A stretch of 64,000 nucleotides of DNA. Source: Timema cristinae (Eukaryota > Arthropoda > Insecta > Phasmatodea > Timematidae). Below are positions 53,701 through 63,935 of this stretch, in pieces. A program made the translations under genes and the position numbers. Position 1 is the first letter of the stretch. Each line of letters opens with the position of its first letter. The notes under the pieces are model-generated. The model searched no databases, had not been told where the DNA came from, and saw only the letters and a list, made by a program, of their open reading frames with translations. The DNA lies in contig JBCFYV010000012.1 of NCBI GenBank assembly GCA_039000515.1, forward strand, positions 115,951,949-116,015,948. Reading direction: 5' to 3'.

Positions 53701-56700
53701 ATATTATTATTATTAGCACCGCGTCTTACTACCCGTTCGGGTTATACGCACTTACGCTAATGTGTAATGGTAGGGTGATTGTTAGATGAAATGGAGACCT
53801 ACAGTTTAACGTGGGATCCGAACCACGGTGGCGACCTGGTATTCCACACATTCACAAGATGTCTTGTCAGAGGTGAAGGAAGGGTTTGGAAATCAGATAA
53901 ATCTGTGCCGGGACCGAGGATTGAACCCCGGCCGCCAGCATAGAAGTCTGACACCTTACCCCTAGACCACCAGGTCACCTACTCCTACTTATAACCATGA
54001 TTTGGTCCAGGGACCAATAAACCTGTATTTTGACAAATGTTTAATACCACAATTGGATCTGTTCATTAAAAAATAGCTAACTATAGTCACAAGCCCTATT
54101 TTCATTTCAAGGTCAAAATACATACTAAAAAACATACAACAGATTTTGTTTTTGTTTGTTTTTTAAATACAGAAAGGACATATCATAAATTTTATTTGAG
54201 GACGATTGAACTATAAAAATTAAAGAAGATATGACAAATGCTGATGAAGATAATTTTAGAAGTGCTATGGAGAAAGATCCCGTCTTTTTATCTTGTAAAA
54301 GAAATATTTCATGCTAATAAAACACAATTTGTCAAAACTCAAAATATTCTGGTTCATCGATCAAAATGTTTTCAGCCTCAAAAGTAATTATAATTTTCAT
54401 ATACCTTTAGTGTTATATTATTATTTTAGGTATTCACTATGTACTTTTTGAACTGAATAATTATATCGGCAGACGACTTACAAACTAACTTAATTCTAGA
54501 ACAGACACAAAAACCAGAGCCACGATTGTGAATGAGGAAACCAAATGCACAAATGATAAGACTTTTCATCCATGAAGGTAATCAAACCCAGGACTCTTAT
54601 TGCAGTAGGGAGACACTTTACTGACTCAAATTAAGTGTCACATTTTAATTTATTCGAACAAATACACAAGAACGAGAATAGTAACGCTCACTTGATAACT
54701 CGATTAAAAACCTACCTGCGACCTTGTCTTGTCCCGCAGGTTGAACAGTTGCTTGTTCATGTGTCTGCCCGCCTTGTCTTGGGTGATCTGGCACTGCAGC
54801 TTCTGCAATATGGCGTCCTCCAGTTGTACTTTCTCATTGCTCAACTTCTCCACCTCTTGTTGGACTAGCTTGTCCTCTGCCGTAAGCTGGTGGTACATCT
54901 GTGATCGCAAGAATCATTCACAATACACACACACAACTAAAACTCAATTAGCTAAATAAAGGTTACTATTAAAATATTTTTTAAAAGTTATAAAATGAAA
55001 ATAGGTCTTATATATTTAAAATAAAACATCATCTTTAAAATTACAAAAGCAGTAATGTGTTTACAATTAAAATAACAATGTAAAATGTACATTTCACATC
55101 CAACATCCAGACAAGCATAGAGTAATCAATGGGTCATCGATTAATAGACACACAATAAAACACAGAAATAACTTTAACAACCAACATCGTAAGAACTAAA
55201 TTTATAACGAGTAATCAATGGGTATTTGCAACCATAACAAGTATAATAAACAACAATATAAACTTTAACACTAAATAAAGGAGATTGTTAGAAAAAATCA
55301 CTTGTTCATATGATTAATAGAACAGATAAAACGACAGAAATAACTTTTATAACTAAATAGAGAGTAAGAGAATAATACAGCTGGTCATTGTAATAGAGAC
55401 TATAAAACACAGAATAAATAACTTTTACATGAAATAGAGAGTGATACGAGTAATCATTGGTCAGTTGAATAGAAGAGATAAAACACAGAAATAACTTAAA
55501 CAACAGGTTTAGAATTTAACACAAATAAATAACTTGTTAAGTTGAACTAGAATTGTTATAAAACGATCAGAACTTAAGTTTAAATGTTGAGTATTGCAAC
55601 ATAAGCGAGAATAATAATTGTTTGTAATAGAGACATAATCAGAAATAATCATTACACTTTTTAAGGTAGGAAAGAGATTGCATAGAAAAAAAATACAGCT
55701 TGGTTACAGTGTGAATAGAGAGTGATAAAATGACAGAAATAAATACAGCTTTGTTACAGTGCGAATAGAGAGTGATAAACCGACAGAAATAAATACAGCT
55801 TGTTATAGTGTGAATAGAGAGTGATAAAACGACAGAAATAAATACAGCTTGTTACAGTGTGAATAGAGAGTGATAAAACGACAGAAATAAATACAGCTTT
55901 GTTACAGTGTGAATAGAGAGTGATAAAACGACAGAAATAAATACAGCTTGGTTACAGTGTGAATAGAGAGTGATAAAACGACAGAAATAAATACAGCTTT
56001 GTTACAGTGTGAATAGAGAGTGATAAAACGACAGAAATAAATACAGCTTTGTTACAGTGAGAATAGAGAGTGATAAAACGACAGAAATAAATACAGCTTT
56101 GTTACAGTGTGAATAGAGAGTGATAAAACGACAGAAATAAATACAGCTTTGTTATAGTGTGAATAGAGAGTGATAAACGACAGAAATAAATTGCCTGTTT
56201 AAAACCTTTTCGCAGTACATCTGGTTGTTTAAACTTAAAGACAACGATTCTCTGCCTGAGTTGGATATCACAAATCTTGACTGAAAGTAAAGAATGTGTG
56301 TGTGTGTGTGTGTGTGTGTGTTAAAAAGGGGGAGGGGGAAGATGATGAAAGGGGAAAGTTTGAGCTTAAACATTCACTGTACTCAATGACCTGGCTTAAG
56401 TTTTTAATACCCTTGTCTGCGGCAAGTAAAGGAAGACAGTCTTCTGAGTTGTATTAATACAACAGGAGTTACAGGACAGTGAATTACAGTCTGTGGACAT
56501 TTAGTAATTCTTTTCACTAATTCTTTTCTTCTCAAAAAATTATACTTTTCTACTCAGTTTAGTTTTATGAACACATGGATAGTTTGTAATGAATTGTGGA
56601 AAAAGCACAGACTCTAGAGAAGGATCTGTAAAAAATATTAACTAAAACAGTAGACAGTAAACAACAGCATATAACAGAATTTTTAAGATTAATTAATAGA

Positions 56701-59700
56701 TTTCAATAAAGAGCGATTGTATTTGAACTCTTATTTTGTTTGTCACAAACTCACTACTTTCAAATTAAAAAAAAAACTGTTTTAGTGAACTTTGAACAAA
56801 GTAAACAAAATATTTGAGTCCATAGAGGTTCATTATAACCAGAGTTGACTGTATTATTTATAATGGTTGCTGTGAGAATTAACGTACATTAACAGCGTTC
56901 CCGAGATCTTTCTCTGTTTGTTGCATCATGTTGGCAACCAACGACAACTGCATCTCGGCATTACTCTTCTTGTCCAGCTCCAGACCTATCGAACGTTGGG
57001 TGCTGGCCACTTCAGTCTTATGTCTATGGAGAACCAGAGTCAACTTCTCATTCAGCTCCATTTCGCCCGTGCATGACTTCTTTAAGCCTTCAATTTCACT
57101 GTTTATGTTCAGAAATTGTTCCTTGGCTTTTCTGGTGAAATATATAAAAAAAATCACAATCATGTAAGCCGAGTTTCATTTTGATAGATGCACTTAACCT
57201 CAATTTGTTTGAATAAAATCCTAAAAGGCAAAGGCATATTAGAGTGTTATTAAATAAATAAATATGATTGAATTGTAAAAAATGAAGCACACATTAATAT
57301 GTGTTAGTTTTTCATTTTTAATTTATTTGAGGTATTGAACATGAATTTCTGAACCGACTTATTATCTCAGTATTGACTTATAAACTAATTTAAATCTAGA
57401 ACAGACACAATATTCAGACCCCGGACATTAATTCATCACTATGAAAGGGTAAACATATATTTCCCCAATGACAAATTTTTCAGCCATGTCTGGAATTAAA
57501 CCTGGGACTCTTTGCTAATATGTGTTAGTGTTTATACTTTAATTTGTGCTTCATTTCCTATAATTTATAATATTTATTTATTTAAACATTGCTAAACATA
57601 ATAATTACATGTATTTATACAATAATATTTTTATCAGATGTGAGGATAACGTTAGAATGGACCTGAAAGAGATAGGTTGTGATGAGTGGATGATAGAACT
57701 GCTCAAGATAGGTAGAGTGTAATGAGGTGGATGGATAGTATATTCAAGATAGGGATGGAGTGTAATGAGGTGGACTGGATAGAACTAGCTCAAGATAGAG
57801 ATCGTGTGTAATGAGGTGGACTGGATAGAACTGGCTCAAGATAGTATACTTATAATGGATTTTTGTTGATGATGATGCGGATGTCGAACCGTGCATGCCT
57901 TACGGTTGGGCAGCAATTATAACGACACCGATTTTTATGATATGGATATGGACTCATATATGACTTACTCTTGAGTAGTAATTATAATGATACTGGGTTT
58001 TATGATGAAGATGACGCATGCATGCCATATTATGCACTTGTTATCACACAACTATGACGATCTGATTTTACGTTTATCAATGTAGGACTACTGATTGGTT
58101 GATTGTTGAAATTAGTAGAGATTTAACATTGTACTCGATTTATTTTATTAATTTCACTTTTATTATTATAAAATTAACATTGATACAGTTTTGTTCATTT
58201 ATGAACTGATGCGTAAAAATCTGAGCTAGTGCTGTTACAAACTGAGATTCTATCTCTGAAAATTACCATTTTTCATGTGATATTACTAGTTCTTCTGTGT
58301 ATTACTATATTACTGTGTGGATTTATATGCACAAGCTGCTTATATATATAATATATATATTGTTGTGTGTTGTGTGTGTGTGTGTGCTACTCCTTGCTTC
58401 TTGGACCCCTCGTCACCAGTGTTAAAACCAACTAATGGGAGAACTCCTGGTAACCTGATGCTGCGAAGGCTAGCTTCCTATTGGGCAAAGGCAGCCAACT
58501 CATTCCCTAACCTGATTTTCAAAGAGAATTGAGGAAGTATTTTAAAGAAAGAAAATTAAAAAAGTAGTGTATTGAAATTTCTTTTGAAAACGCATAATTC
58601 TCCATGAATAAATATTAAAAGGAAACTTTATGTATAGTTCTTTAAAGAAAAATACACATCATCCATGACTTTTGTAATATATTAGAGGGGTCCAAAACAG
58701 GATAGGGTGTAATGAGGTGGACTGGCTAGAACTAGCTCAAAATAGGTGGCGTATTTTCTTAAGTCCAGCAATGAACTTTTGAGTTCCTGATGTCAGATTG
58801 TAATTAAGTAGGTCTTTTAGTATCTGTTCAAGTTATTTGCATATGTACTATTTACACTAAAGCATTAGGGATGAGAAAGCTTGAATTTAGAAAAGTGTAT
58901 CTACATCTTATGAAAGGTGAGTGGAAACCCATTTATGAAAAACCACCCTTATTACACCTGACCGGGATTCAAACCCTGATCTCCTCATTATCTTTAGTCA
59001 AGTTTATTTCAAAACTGATGCTTTAAACCATTTGACCCCAAAAGTATGTAATTTATATGACTATTCATGGTTTTACCACTATGGTTACTAACAGGTTAAT
59101 TTAAGGGTTTGGGATGAGGAATGTTTTATTAGAGTAGTGCACCTTCATTAGCGGAAGAGCAATATTCCCAATAAACCCAGTCTTATGATGAGACCAACAT
59201 CTTAGACCATGTAACCACCTGTGTAAGTTCTCATTCCTCTCGTTTGCGGACAAACCACTTACTCCAGCTCTTTCTGCACCCCTTCATACACCCGGTCCCT
59301 CTGCTTGATGTTAATGACGACCCCATTCCAAGATTGCAGCAGTCGGTGCTGTTCCTGGCCCAAGGCCTGCAGGTCAGCATTGGCATCTGCCACCGTCTGG
59401 CCGATGGTGGCGCGCTCGCAGTCCTTCACCCGGAACTGAGTGTCTAGTAGTGAGTTCTGTGACGACAGATTTGACACCTCCGTCATCAGCTTCAGGAGGA
59501 ATATGTCCTGGAAGCAAACATGCGTCAGCCAAATTTTGAAATAAAATAAGGATATTAATTAGACAGAAAAATGTTACATGCTTAAATTAAATTTTACTTT
59601 GTTTTTTATTTTATTTATTTATTCGAGGTATTTAACGTGCACTTTCTGAACTGGTTGTTGAATCAGCATACAAGAATTTCAGTGAGCGAGAGCAAAAGGG

Positions 59701-61594
59701 CCTACCAATTCTGTCGGGAAAGGTATTTTCACATACCTTCCAGGGTTCTTCTATATGCCACAATCAACATGGGACCGAACACAACGGCTTAACTTCCCCT
59801 CCAAAGGAAGTTGTGCTATGAATTTTTATCGCTCAAGAAAAATCCGTCCACCCTAGCTGGATTTGAAAACCATGAACATCAGATCCTGAGGCGTGCACTT
59901 TACCCCAACACCATCAAGGTCGACTTTTACTTAATTCAATAGCACTAGTAGGGTCTAAAATCTACCAAATTTCCTCAAAAAGGGAAAAGAGGTTTTCCTT
60001 AAAGAGATATACAGTATTATATTTTCGCATCCAATATTCTTTTCTTGTATTCGTCCTTAATGTTATTCCTTTTACAAGTTCCTATCTAAGTGTCCTATCA
60101 ACCTTTACCAATTAATTTCCTTTTCTCTCGTTTATGTTTTTTAATTTCTGCTTTTATGAAGTTGTGTTGTGCGTTTCACACTCCTCCCTGATGAGTTCCA
60201 ATAGAATGAAACCTAGGTCAGGGATTGCCGAATTTGGCGGTGATAATCGATTTTCTTAAAGAGACAGCCATTACCTCTTTGCCCAGTGGCATGCAATGTC
60301 AAATGTGAACTGTGTTCTTCTTTTCATTGTAAAAGCCATATTGTGTTTGTTCCCTTTTATATGTTTCCTATCCACCTTTCCTGTACTTCTTACAAATAAT
60401 AGATATTTATGAGGTAAGCTTTTTTTTTTTTAGTTACCACATCATACTACCCGCTTAGGTTACACACAGATAAACTAATCATGCAAAGAAGTTTGCTATG
60501 AAGGAAGGTTTAAATTAAGAAGTGTACCCACATTTGCAAAGAGTGAGAGTAGAAAACCATTTGGGAGGGAGGAAACTTTAATAAACCCGACAGGGATTCG
60601 AACCCTGATTTCCCCCATCATTAGCGGTAAGTCTATTGCCATTGTTACGCTTAAGACCATGCAGCCACCGAAGCGGATCAAATAATATAAATGATGTGAG
60701 ACAATCACACATTCTTTCTCATTTAGCATATTGTTGTTTCAACAAAAATTTCAAAATTAGTTATGAGTTAACACTCCGACACCTTATCTCAGTTGGTAGC
60801 GTGTTTGTATACTGATCTGAAGGTTCCTCTTTCAATTCTCGGCATGGCAGAGAGATTTATCATTGGTGAAATATGAGTTTACCATTTCACAATGATGAAG
60901 TAACTGCCGGGGACTGGATGTTGTGCCTGTCCTAGTCTTAAGTTAGATTATGAGGCATATGAAGCTACGACATGACTAGCAAGCCAGTAGTGGAAAACAT
61001 ATGGCTTGAATGAAAAACTGACGCGGACCACAGGCTGGAAACAGTGAATGAAGGTAAAGTAAACGTTATGCGTTAACTACCATTAATTTTAAAGCTAGAA
61101 TAAAATTAAAATTTCTTTTCAAGGAATGATCATCTAAATATAAGTTTAGACAAAATCCATCAAACCATTACACCTGTAGCCTTAAGTATAGAAAGACAAA
61201 CCTGAGGAAAGATAATATTTTCAGACGCACATTTTTGAATTTGATACCCATCATATATATATATATATATATTGCATATACAATACTTTATCTATATGAG
61301 AAGATAAAGAAAAAATTACTTGAATAATTTTAGATATTTATTATTGTTTATTTGACCTTAGCTGCAAGGTAAAAATAACAAAACAAAATTGAATGGAGCA
61401 TTCTAATATTTAGTAAAGCTCTTCTTACCTGTCGTCGTTTATCATCGGCCAGTTGTTTCTTGTCAACTTTTGTTTTCTCCGATATCCTTTGAGAGACTGT
61501 TAAATCTGATTCCATGTCTTTCTCCCAATCTGAGAACTGTTTCTCCAGCAGCATCAAACTCTCCAACTCAGACCGCAGCTCTTCCTCTAAATAA

Positions 61595-61636
<42 letters not shown>

Positions 61637-63935
61637 TAGGTTTTTAACTTCTATATGACAGACTAATTTAAACAATATTACCTTACCTAGACAAACCTAG
61701 CCTTAAGTTAATGGAAGGTTAGAATCTGTTAGGTTATGTTAGCTTGTAATTAATAGATTAGAAACCAATTATAATAATTAATTAAAATGTATTTGAATGT
61801 ATTCATTAATTTATGAATCAATCAATGTATTATAAAAAGATACAAAAATTGTAAAAGGTATCAAAAATAATAGAATTAAACACTAGATAAGTTTGGAAAA
61901 TGTACCCGAAACATTATTGATTGATTTTATATCAAAAAGCATGATAGTAAAAACACTTATTACAAGATCCTTTGTAACAAGATAAACATATTAAAATTAG
62001 GTCATCTTACATATAAGATTATCAGGCTCATGAACAGTGGTAAAATAAATTACTGTATCACAAATATAGTTGTTTTTTTATGTTTTTACTACCGGTATAA
62101 TTCTTTTTGATATAAAATTAGTTATTAATTTTTCATGTCTATTTTCCAAACTTATTTAGTGTTTGATTTAACTCTTTTTGGTACCTTTTATAATGCATAT
62201 ATCTCTTTATAATGCAATGATTGATTCATAAATTAATATGTTATCTCTTCTTACTTAACTTAAAATATGTTTCAAAAATTAGTATACCAGAGTTAAGTTA
62301 TTTTTTTATGTACAAATGTATTTTGGAGTATGATAGGGAGGTATGCGAGGAAGGTCCTCTCTCCTAACAAAATCCTACTATATATTAGTAAGAATTCTGT
62401 CAGGGAAAAAGACCTTTCAAACATTCCTTCCCACCACAAAGAGGGTATACATTCACCATTAGAAATGTATTAACATGGGTTGTAACATATGTACAGTCTA
62501 AACATTACAAAAAGTGTTTTCCAATAAATTGAAGACTAGGAATAGTAGGCCTACCTCCAAACCCTCAATTCATTAAAGATATTCTACATTAGAGGATTCA
62601 AGATTTAAAACAAATTTTTTATGTATTTTAAATTGTGGATTAGATTTTATTTTAGAGCTTTTATACTAATTATAATTTAGGAATAAGCTAGATAATCTGA
62701 CACCTTAACTCAGTCGGTAACGTGTCTGCCTACGGAGCTAAGGGTTTTTGGTTTGATTCCCGGCATGGCCGAAAATGTATCATTGATGCGTATATGGGTT
62801 TACCCTTTCACATTGATATATTAACGGCCGGTGACTGGATGTTGTGCCTGTCCTAGCCTTAAGGTGCGGCAGAAGGGAGCACGAGTAATTTTACAGTTTT
62901 TATAGAATATAAAATTTTTGGTGAAAATAAATAAAATATTTCTCCAATAGCAACATAGAGTTTAGTTTTCTGCACATGCTAATATCAACAGATCTTGAAT
63001 ATCTGTCAAGGGTGTCCTAGAATTTTGTCAAAACTTTTTAAAAAAAGAGAATAAGTTCTGACAAAATTCCAGTACTCTTTTGACAGATATTCAAGATCTG
63101 TTGATACTAGCATGTGCAGAAAACTAAACTCTACGTTGCAACTGAAGAAATATTTTATTTATTTAGGCCAAATAAATGTAATGCTCTAAAAACTGTAAAA
63201 TTACTCGCGCTCCCTTCTGCTCCCTTATATTATAAGGTATATGAAGCTACGACAGAGCTAGCAAGTTGGTAATGGAAAATATATGGCTTGAATAAAAAAC
63301 TGACGTGGACCACAGGCTGGAAACAGTAATGGGTGTAAAGTAAAGTAGGTTTGCCAAACATAATTATAATGTAAACTTAACAACTATACCCCAGACAATT
63401 AATTTACCACTTAATTAAATGTATTATAATAGTGGTGTGCGAAAATTTGACTTGGCTTCAAAACAATATCATTGACTTTGCTTCAAAAATAAATTCTGGC
63501 TTTGACAACAATGAAGCTTCAGCAATAAAACTATTATCCACTAAAATACTTAATTTATGGTCGATTATTGCCATTCAAATTAATATTCATATGGAAAAAA
63601 ACTGAAGTAAATGAGCTGTATGTGCGTGTACAAGGTTACTAATGTTAGACAGTTTAAATGACTGATAGTCTGTAATGGCACTAGAGTCATCCTTGGGCCG
63701 AGCTGTCCCTCCCACCTTTCCTCTCCGCCTTGTTGAGTTTCTCCGCCTCTGCCCTGTGACGCATCCTGGCAGTGTGGACTCGCGTTTCGGTCTCCTGCCT
63801 TGTCTTGATCATAGAGTCCAGGGTGTCATGGTAATTGTCCAGGAGACGCTGCTGTTTAGTCACCTCCTGCTGCACGTTGTACAACTCCACTCCCAAGTCC
63901 TCGCGTTCTGTTTGCTTCCCCTTCAGTGCTGCTTC
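41572..63935 (-). CDS. CCDC40: CCDC40, axonemal coiled-coil ruler protein, C-terminal 12 exons
   Basis: CCDC40 pairs with CCDC39 to set the 96-nm repeat of motile cilia and, in insects, sperm flagella. Exons in transcript order: 63935-63716, 61586-61429, 59507-59263, 57131-56888, 54898-54716, 51458-51213, 49922-49748, 48433-48225, 47008-46794, 44034-43840, 43179-43022 and 41796-41572. Phases fit throughout after single-base gaps in two exons, giving about 824 codons. The product is almost continuous coiled coil. Signature stretches: [23 protein letters not shown] followed by VRYSQLKG, and CVSRREAIV, which parallel human CCDC40 (ELSPLELEIKRLSKLIDE, EIHRMKVRLGQL, AVARRETVT). The N-terminal third lies right of the window. 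The gene is convergent with YARS2. Confidence 0.87.
41836..42125. repeat. foldback MITE flanked by TTAA
   Basis: About 85-bp arms: GGCAGGTGTTTTTGCAG and ATGCATGCTTCAGTACAA mirrored by TTGTACTGAAGCATGC and CGCAAAAACACCTGCC. TTAA is at 41832-41835 and 42126-42129, the target preference of piggyBac-mobilised elements. Confidence 0.8.
42285..42372 (-). repeat. SINE family D / LINE tail fragment
   Basis: TTACTGTTTCCAGCCTGTGG, then GGTCAGTTTCTTATTCAAGC and CATATATTTTCCACTACCGG, the inverse of the family D tail at 60960-61055. Confidence 0.55.
42391..42678 (+). repeat. SINE family B
   Basis: The head AGGTGACCTGGCGGTCTAGG, the B-box GGTTCAATCCTTGG, and the tail AACCCAAACGGGTAGTAAGA ending in (AAT)n. 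42838-43015 next to it is a decayed minus-strand relative of family C. Confidence 0.85.
43022..43179 (-). CDS. CCDC40: CCDC40 exon with a one-base frame break
   Basis: [20 protein letters not shown] and [15 protein letters not shown], then, one base shifted, [17 protein letters not shown]. The break is at the GGAGGAGCGG stretch near 43075. 158 nt plus one restores 53 codons and phase 0 on both sides. Confidence 0.78.
43840..44034 (-). CDS. CCDC40: CCDC40 exon (SRREAIV block)
   Basis: 65 codons: [40 protein letters not shown] and [18 protein letters not shown]. Acceptor CTGTCCCAG, donor GTGAGT. The xRRExIV block is the most recognisable CCDC40 signature. Confidence 0.88.
44515..44765. repeat. 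MITE copy, GTGCGAAGCTT family
   Basis: CCATGTGCGAAGCTTTCAAA, CTTCGACTTTACTTTAAG and TATAATCACAAATTATTGTT recur in the 46085 and 63428 copies. 44035-44514 is otherwise AT-rich and unassigned. Confidence 0.55.
45085..45412. mobile_element. non-autonomous hAT element (GGCTGTGGAGTCGG family)
   Basis: The left end CAAGGCTGTGAAGTCGAAGT mirrors the right ACTGACTACACAGCCCTG. The near-duplicated flanks CTGACAAC and TTGACAAC are 8 bp. Confidence 0.75.
46085..46496. mobile_element. MITE with TAGTGTTGTGCAAAGC / GCACACCCCTA ends
   Basis: TAGTGTTGTGCAAAGCTTGA at the left mirrors CTTCGCACACCCCTA at the right with a few mismatches. It is the best-defined copy of a family scattered across this window. Another partial copy lies at 45840-46050. 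hAT affinity is suggested by the TAGGGGTG end. Confidence 0.65.
46794..47008 (-). CDS. CCDC40: CCDC40 exon with a one-base frame break
   Basis: [39 protein letters not shown], then, one base shifted, [20 protein letters not shown] and RME. The break is at AACAAGATGAG near 46855, where an extra G would restore frame. 215 nt plus one is 72 codons. Confidence 0.83.
47038..47250 (-). repeat. SINE family A, tail 30 nt from a CCDC40 acceptor
   Basis: The inverted tail TAGCACCGTGTGTTACTACC begins 30 nt upstream of the 47008 exon, sense to CCDC40. The inverted B-box CCGAGATTCGAACCTC and AGTCCAGTTTACTACAAGAG are at the right. 47250-47820 contains an unassigned patch at 47550-47640. Confidence 0.8.
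47821..48255 (-). repeat. 50-bp tandem array duplicating a CCDC40 exon/intron junction
   Basis: In transcript sense each unit is GGGCACTACCTCAATGTGCT plus CAAG (exon-like) followed by GTAGATATATCACAGTGCTC (intron-like). There are nine junction copies, with donor G at 48224 (authentic), 48174, 48124, 48076, 48026, 47977, 47927, 47877 and 47827. Units differ by a few substitutions and one-base length changes. Confidence 0.9.
48225..48433 (-). CDS. CCDC40: CCDC40 exon ending at the duplicated donor
   Basis: [40 protein letters not shown], then [15 protein letters not shown] at the AAG/GTAGAT donor. Entry phase 1, exit phase 0. The last 24 nt are the exon-like part of the tandem array. Confidence 0.85.
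48965..49185 (-). repeat. degenerate SINE family A
   Basis: The inverted tail ACATTGCGTCTTACTACTCG, then body, and the head ACTATGCAGCCACCTGAGG. A further plus-strand piece without a clear head is at 49490-49680. 48434-48964 holds nothing recognised. Confidence 0.6.
49748..49922 (-). CDS. CCDC40: CCDC40 exon ([16 protein letters not shown] block)
   Basis: [40 protein letters not shown] and [12 protein letters not shown]. The donor at AAAC/GTATTT keeps the spacing of the vertebrate protein; C/GTAAAC six bases earlier is an alternative that would drop two residues. Confidence 0.86.
50090..50535 (-). repeat. two decayed SINE family A copies
   Basis: 50090-50300 and 50360-50530 share GTACCCGCATTTGTGTGGAG and TCAGGATTTGAACTTTAACC bodies and inverted B-boxes, but tails and heads are eroded. 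Confidence 0.55.
50705..51110 (+). mobile_element. LINE 3' fragment carrying about 1.5 copies of the 62-bp minisatellite unit
   Basis: GGAAAGTGGAGGCCATATGG, GAGGAGAAACAAGATTAGGA, then at 50860-50945 GATGAGATAGTAGAGGAAGT ... GAGGATGTTGGAGTACATGA, GATAGTAGAG again, followed by the LINE 3' tail GGAGGCATTTTACTAAACTT. It lies in a CCDC40 intron, opposite strand. Confidence 0.75.
51213..51458 (-). CDS. CCDC40: CCDC40 exon
   Basis: 82 codons: [40 protein letters not shown] and [21 protein letters not shown]. Acceptor CTCCGTCCTCCAG, donor GTAAAT. Confidence 0.87.
52140..52525. repeat. dispersed repeat, AATCCTTAAGGATATT family, longest copy
   Basis: AATCCCTCGAATCCTTAAGG, ATTCAAGATTCGAGGGTTCG and later ATTCGGATTCGGCATTC / GATTCAAGATTCAGATTCG. 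A block at 51905-52010 is shared with 15310-15415. 51460-52139 is otherwise unassigned. Confidence 0.5.
52640..53340. other. unassigned, less AT-rich segment in a CCDC40 intron
   Basis: Both strands have coding-looking patches near 53250-53340 (plus: ATG at about 53260 then [19 protein letters not shown]). No family is recognised and flanking exon phases of CCDC40 leave no room for an exon. It could be a captured fragment or an unknown repeat. Confidence 0.25.
53385..53672 (-). repeat. SINE family C
   Basis: TTTATTTGAGGTATTTAACT and ACCGACTGATTATATCATCA at the left; inverted B-box CCGGCTGGGTTTGAACTCAC at the right. Confidence 0.7.
53701..53980 (-). repeat. SINE family B
   Basis: The inverted tail CCGCGTCTTACTACCCGTTC and inverted head CCTTACCCCTAGACCACCAG. 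The flanks TCCTACTTATA repeat on both sides. Confidence 0.88.
54430..54625 (-). repeat. decayed SINE related to family C
   Basis: GTACTTTTTGAACTGAATAA and TTAATTCTAGAACAGACACA, with relatives at 57325-57515 and 42838-43015. 53985-54430 before it is AT-rich and unassigned. Confidence 0.5.
54716..54898 (-). CDS. CCDC40: CCDC40 exon
   Basis: 61 codons: [40 protein letters not shown] and [21 protein letters not shown]. The Met is internal, not a start, because the exon enters in phase 0 after ATCACAG. Confidence 0.87.
55715..56190. repeat. 50-bp minisatellite, about 9-10 units
   Basis: The unit is ACAGAAATAAATACAGCTTT, GTTACAGTGTGAATAGAGAG, TGATAAAACG. Degenerate relatives (ATAAAACACAGAAATAAC) spread leftward to about 55100, suggesting an older array edge. 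A (TG)n tract at 56296-56320 follows. Confidence 0.88.
56888..57131 (-). CDS. CCDC40: CCDC40 exon
   Basis: [40 protein letters not shown] and [24 protein letters not shown]. Phase 2 in, phase 0 out, donor GTACGT. Confidence 0.86.
57650..58080 (+). repeat. LINE C-terminal end with short tandem duplication
   Basis: About four imperfect 45-46-bp units of GAGGTGGACTGGATAGAACT, AGCTCAAGATAG (reads [10 protein letters not shown], a LINE polymerase tail), then two similar blocks GTGCATGCCTTACGG / GCATGCATGCCATATT. Another single unit is at 58690-58750. Confidence 0.5.
58800..59220 (-). repeat. decayed SINE family A copies
   Basis: 58800-59040 retains inverted B-box ACCGGGATTCAAACCCTG and body. 59095-59220 is a shorter relic ending in CATGTAACCACCTG. 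58085-58690 is unassigned. Confidence 0.5.
59263..59507 (-). CDS. CCDC40: CCDC40 exon
   Basis: [40 protein letters not shown] and [20 protein letters not shown], then QKEL plus two bases. [18 protein letters not shown] matches the conserved Q-W-N segment of CCDC40. Confidence 0.9.
59618..59925 (-). repeat. SINE family C
   Basis: GTGCACTTTCTGAACTGG, then ATTCTGTCGGGAAAGGTATT, AAGTTGTGCTATGAATTTTT and inverted B-box AGCTGGATTTGAAAACCATG. Confidence 0.7.
60060..60415. repeat. single arm of the foldback MITE family
   Basis: TTGTGTTGTGCGTTTCACAC, GATAGAATGAAACC-type block and CATTGTAAAAGCCATATTGT match the right arm of 5990-6640. The left arm is missing. Confidence 0.7.
60430..60680 (-). repeat. 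SINE family A
   Basis: CATCATACTACCCGCTTAGG tail, inverted B-box GACAGGGATTCGAACCCTG and head GACCATGCAGCCACCGAAGC. Confidence 0.75.
60772..61065 (+). repeat. SINE family D with a LINE-like tail
   Basis: The tRNA-like head ATCTCAGTTGGTAGCGTGTT, B-box-like TTTCAATTCTCGGC, and tail AAAAACTGACGCGGACCACA, GGCTGGAAACAGTGAATGA, which resembles the LINE 3' end at 24225-24270. Confidence 0.7.
61429..61586 (-). CDS. CCDC40: CCDC40 exon
   Basis: [40 protein letters not shown] and [12 protein letters not shown]. Phase 1 in, phase 0 out, donor GTAAGA. (AT)n tracts lie on both sides (61254-61271, 61597-61633). Confidence 0.85.
61640..62550. other. AT-rich CCDC40 intron sequence, no gene seen
   Basis: It contains a loose inverted repeat around 62000-62050 (AGTGTTTAATTCTATTATTT-type blocks mirrored near 61870 and 62160), perhaps an old foldback. 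No coding signal. Confidence 0.35.
62697..63345 (+). repeat. SINE family D interrupted by a TTAA-flanked foldback MITE
   Basis: The SINE parts are 62697-62862 (ACTCAGTCGGTAACGTGTCT) and 63229-63345 (GGACCACAGGCTGGAAACAG). The foldback 62863-63224 has arms GGCAGAAGGGAGCACGAGTA / TACTCGCGCTCCCTTCTGC and central arms GACAGATATTCAAGATCTGT. It is flanked by TTAA and TTAT. Confidence 0.8.
63425..63660. repeat. MITE copy, GTGTGCGAAAATTTGACTTGG end
   Basis: GTGGTGTGCGAAAATTTGAC, TTGACTTTGCTTCAAAAATA and a TTCAAATTAATATTCATATG block match the 46085 family. Confidence 0.5.
63716..63935 (-). CDS. CCDC40: CCDC40, most 5' exon in the window
   Basis: [40 protein letters not shown] and [15 protein letters not shown] plus one base. 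Phase 0 in, phase 1 out (donor GTGGGA). About 300 N-terminal residues must lie in exons right of the window. Confidence 0.83.
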
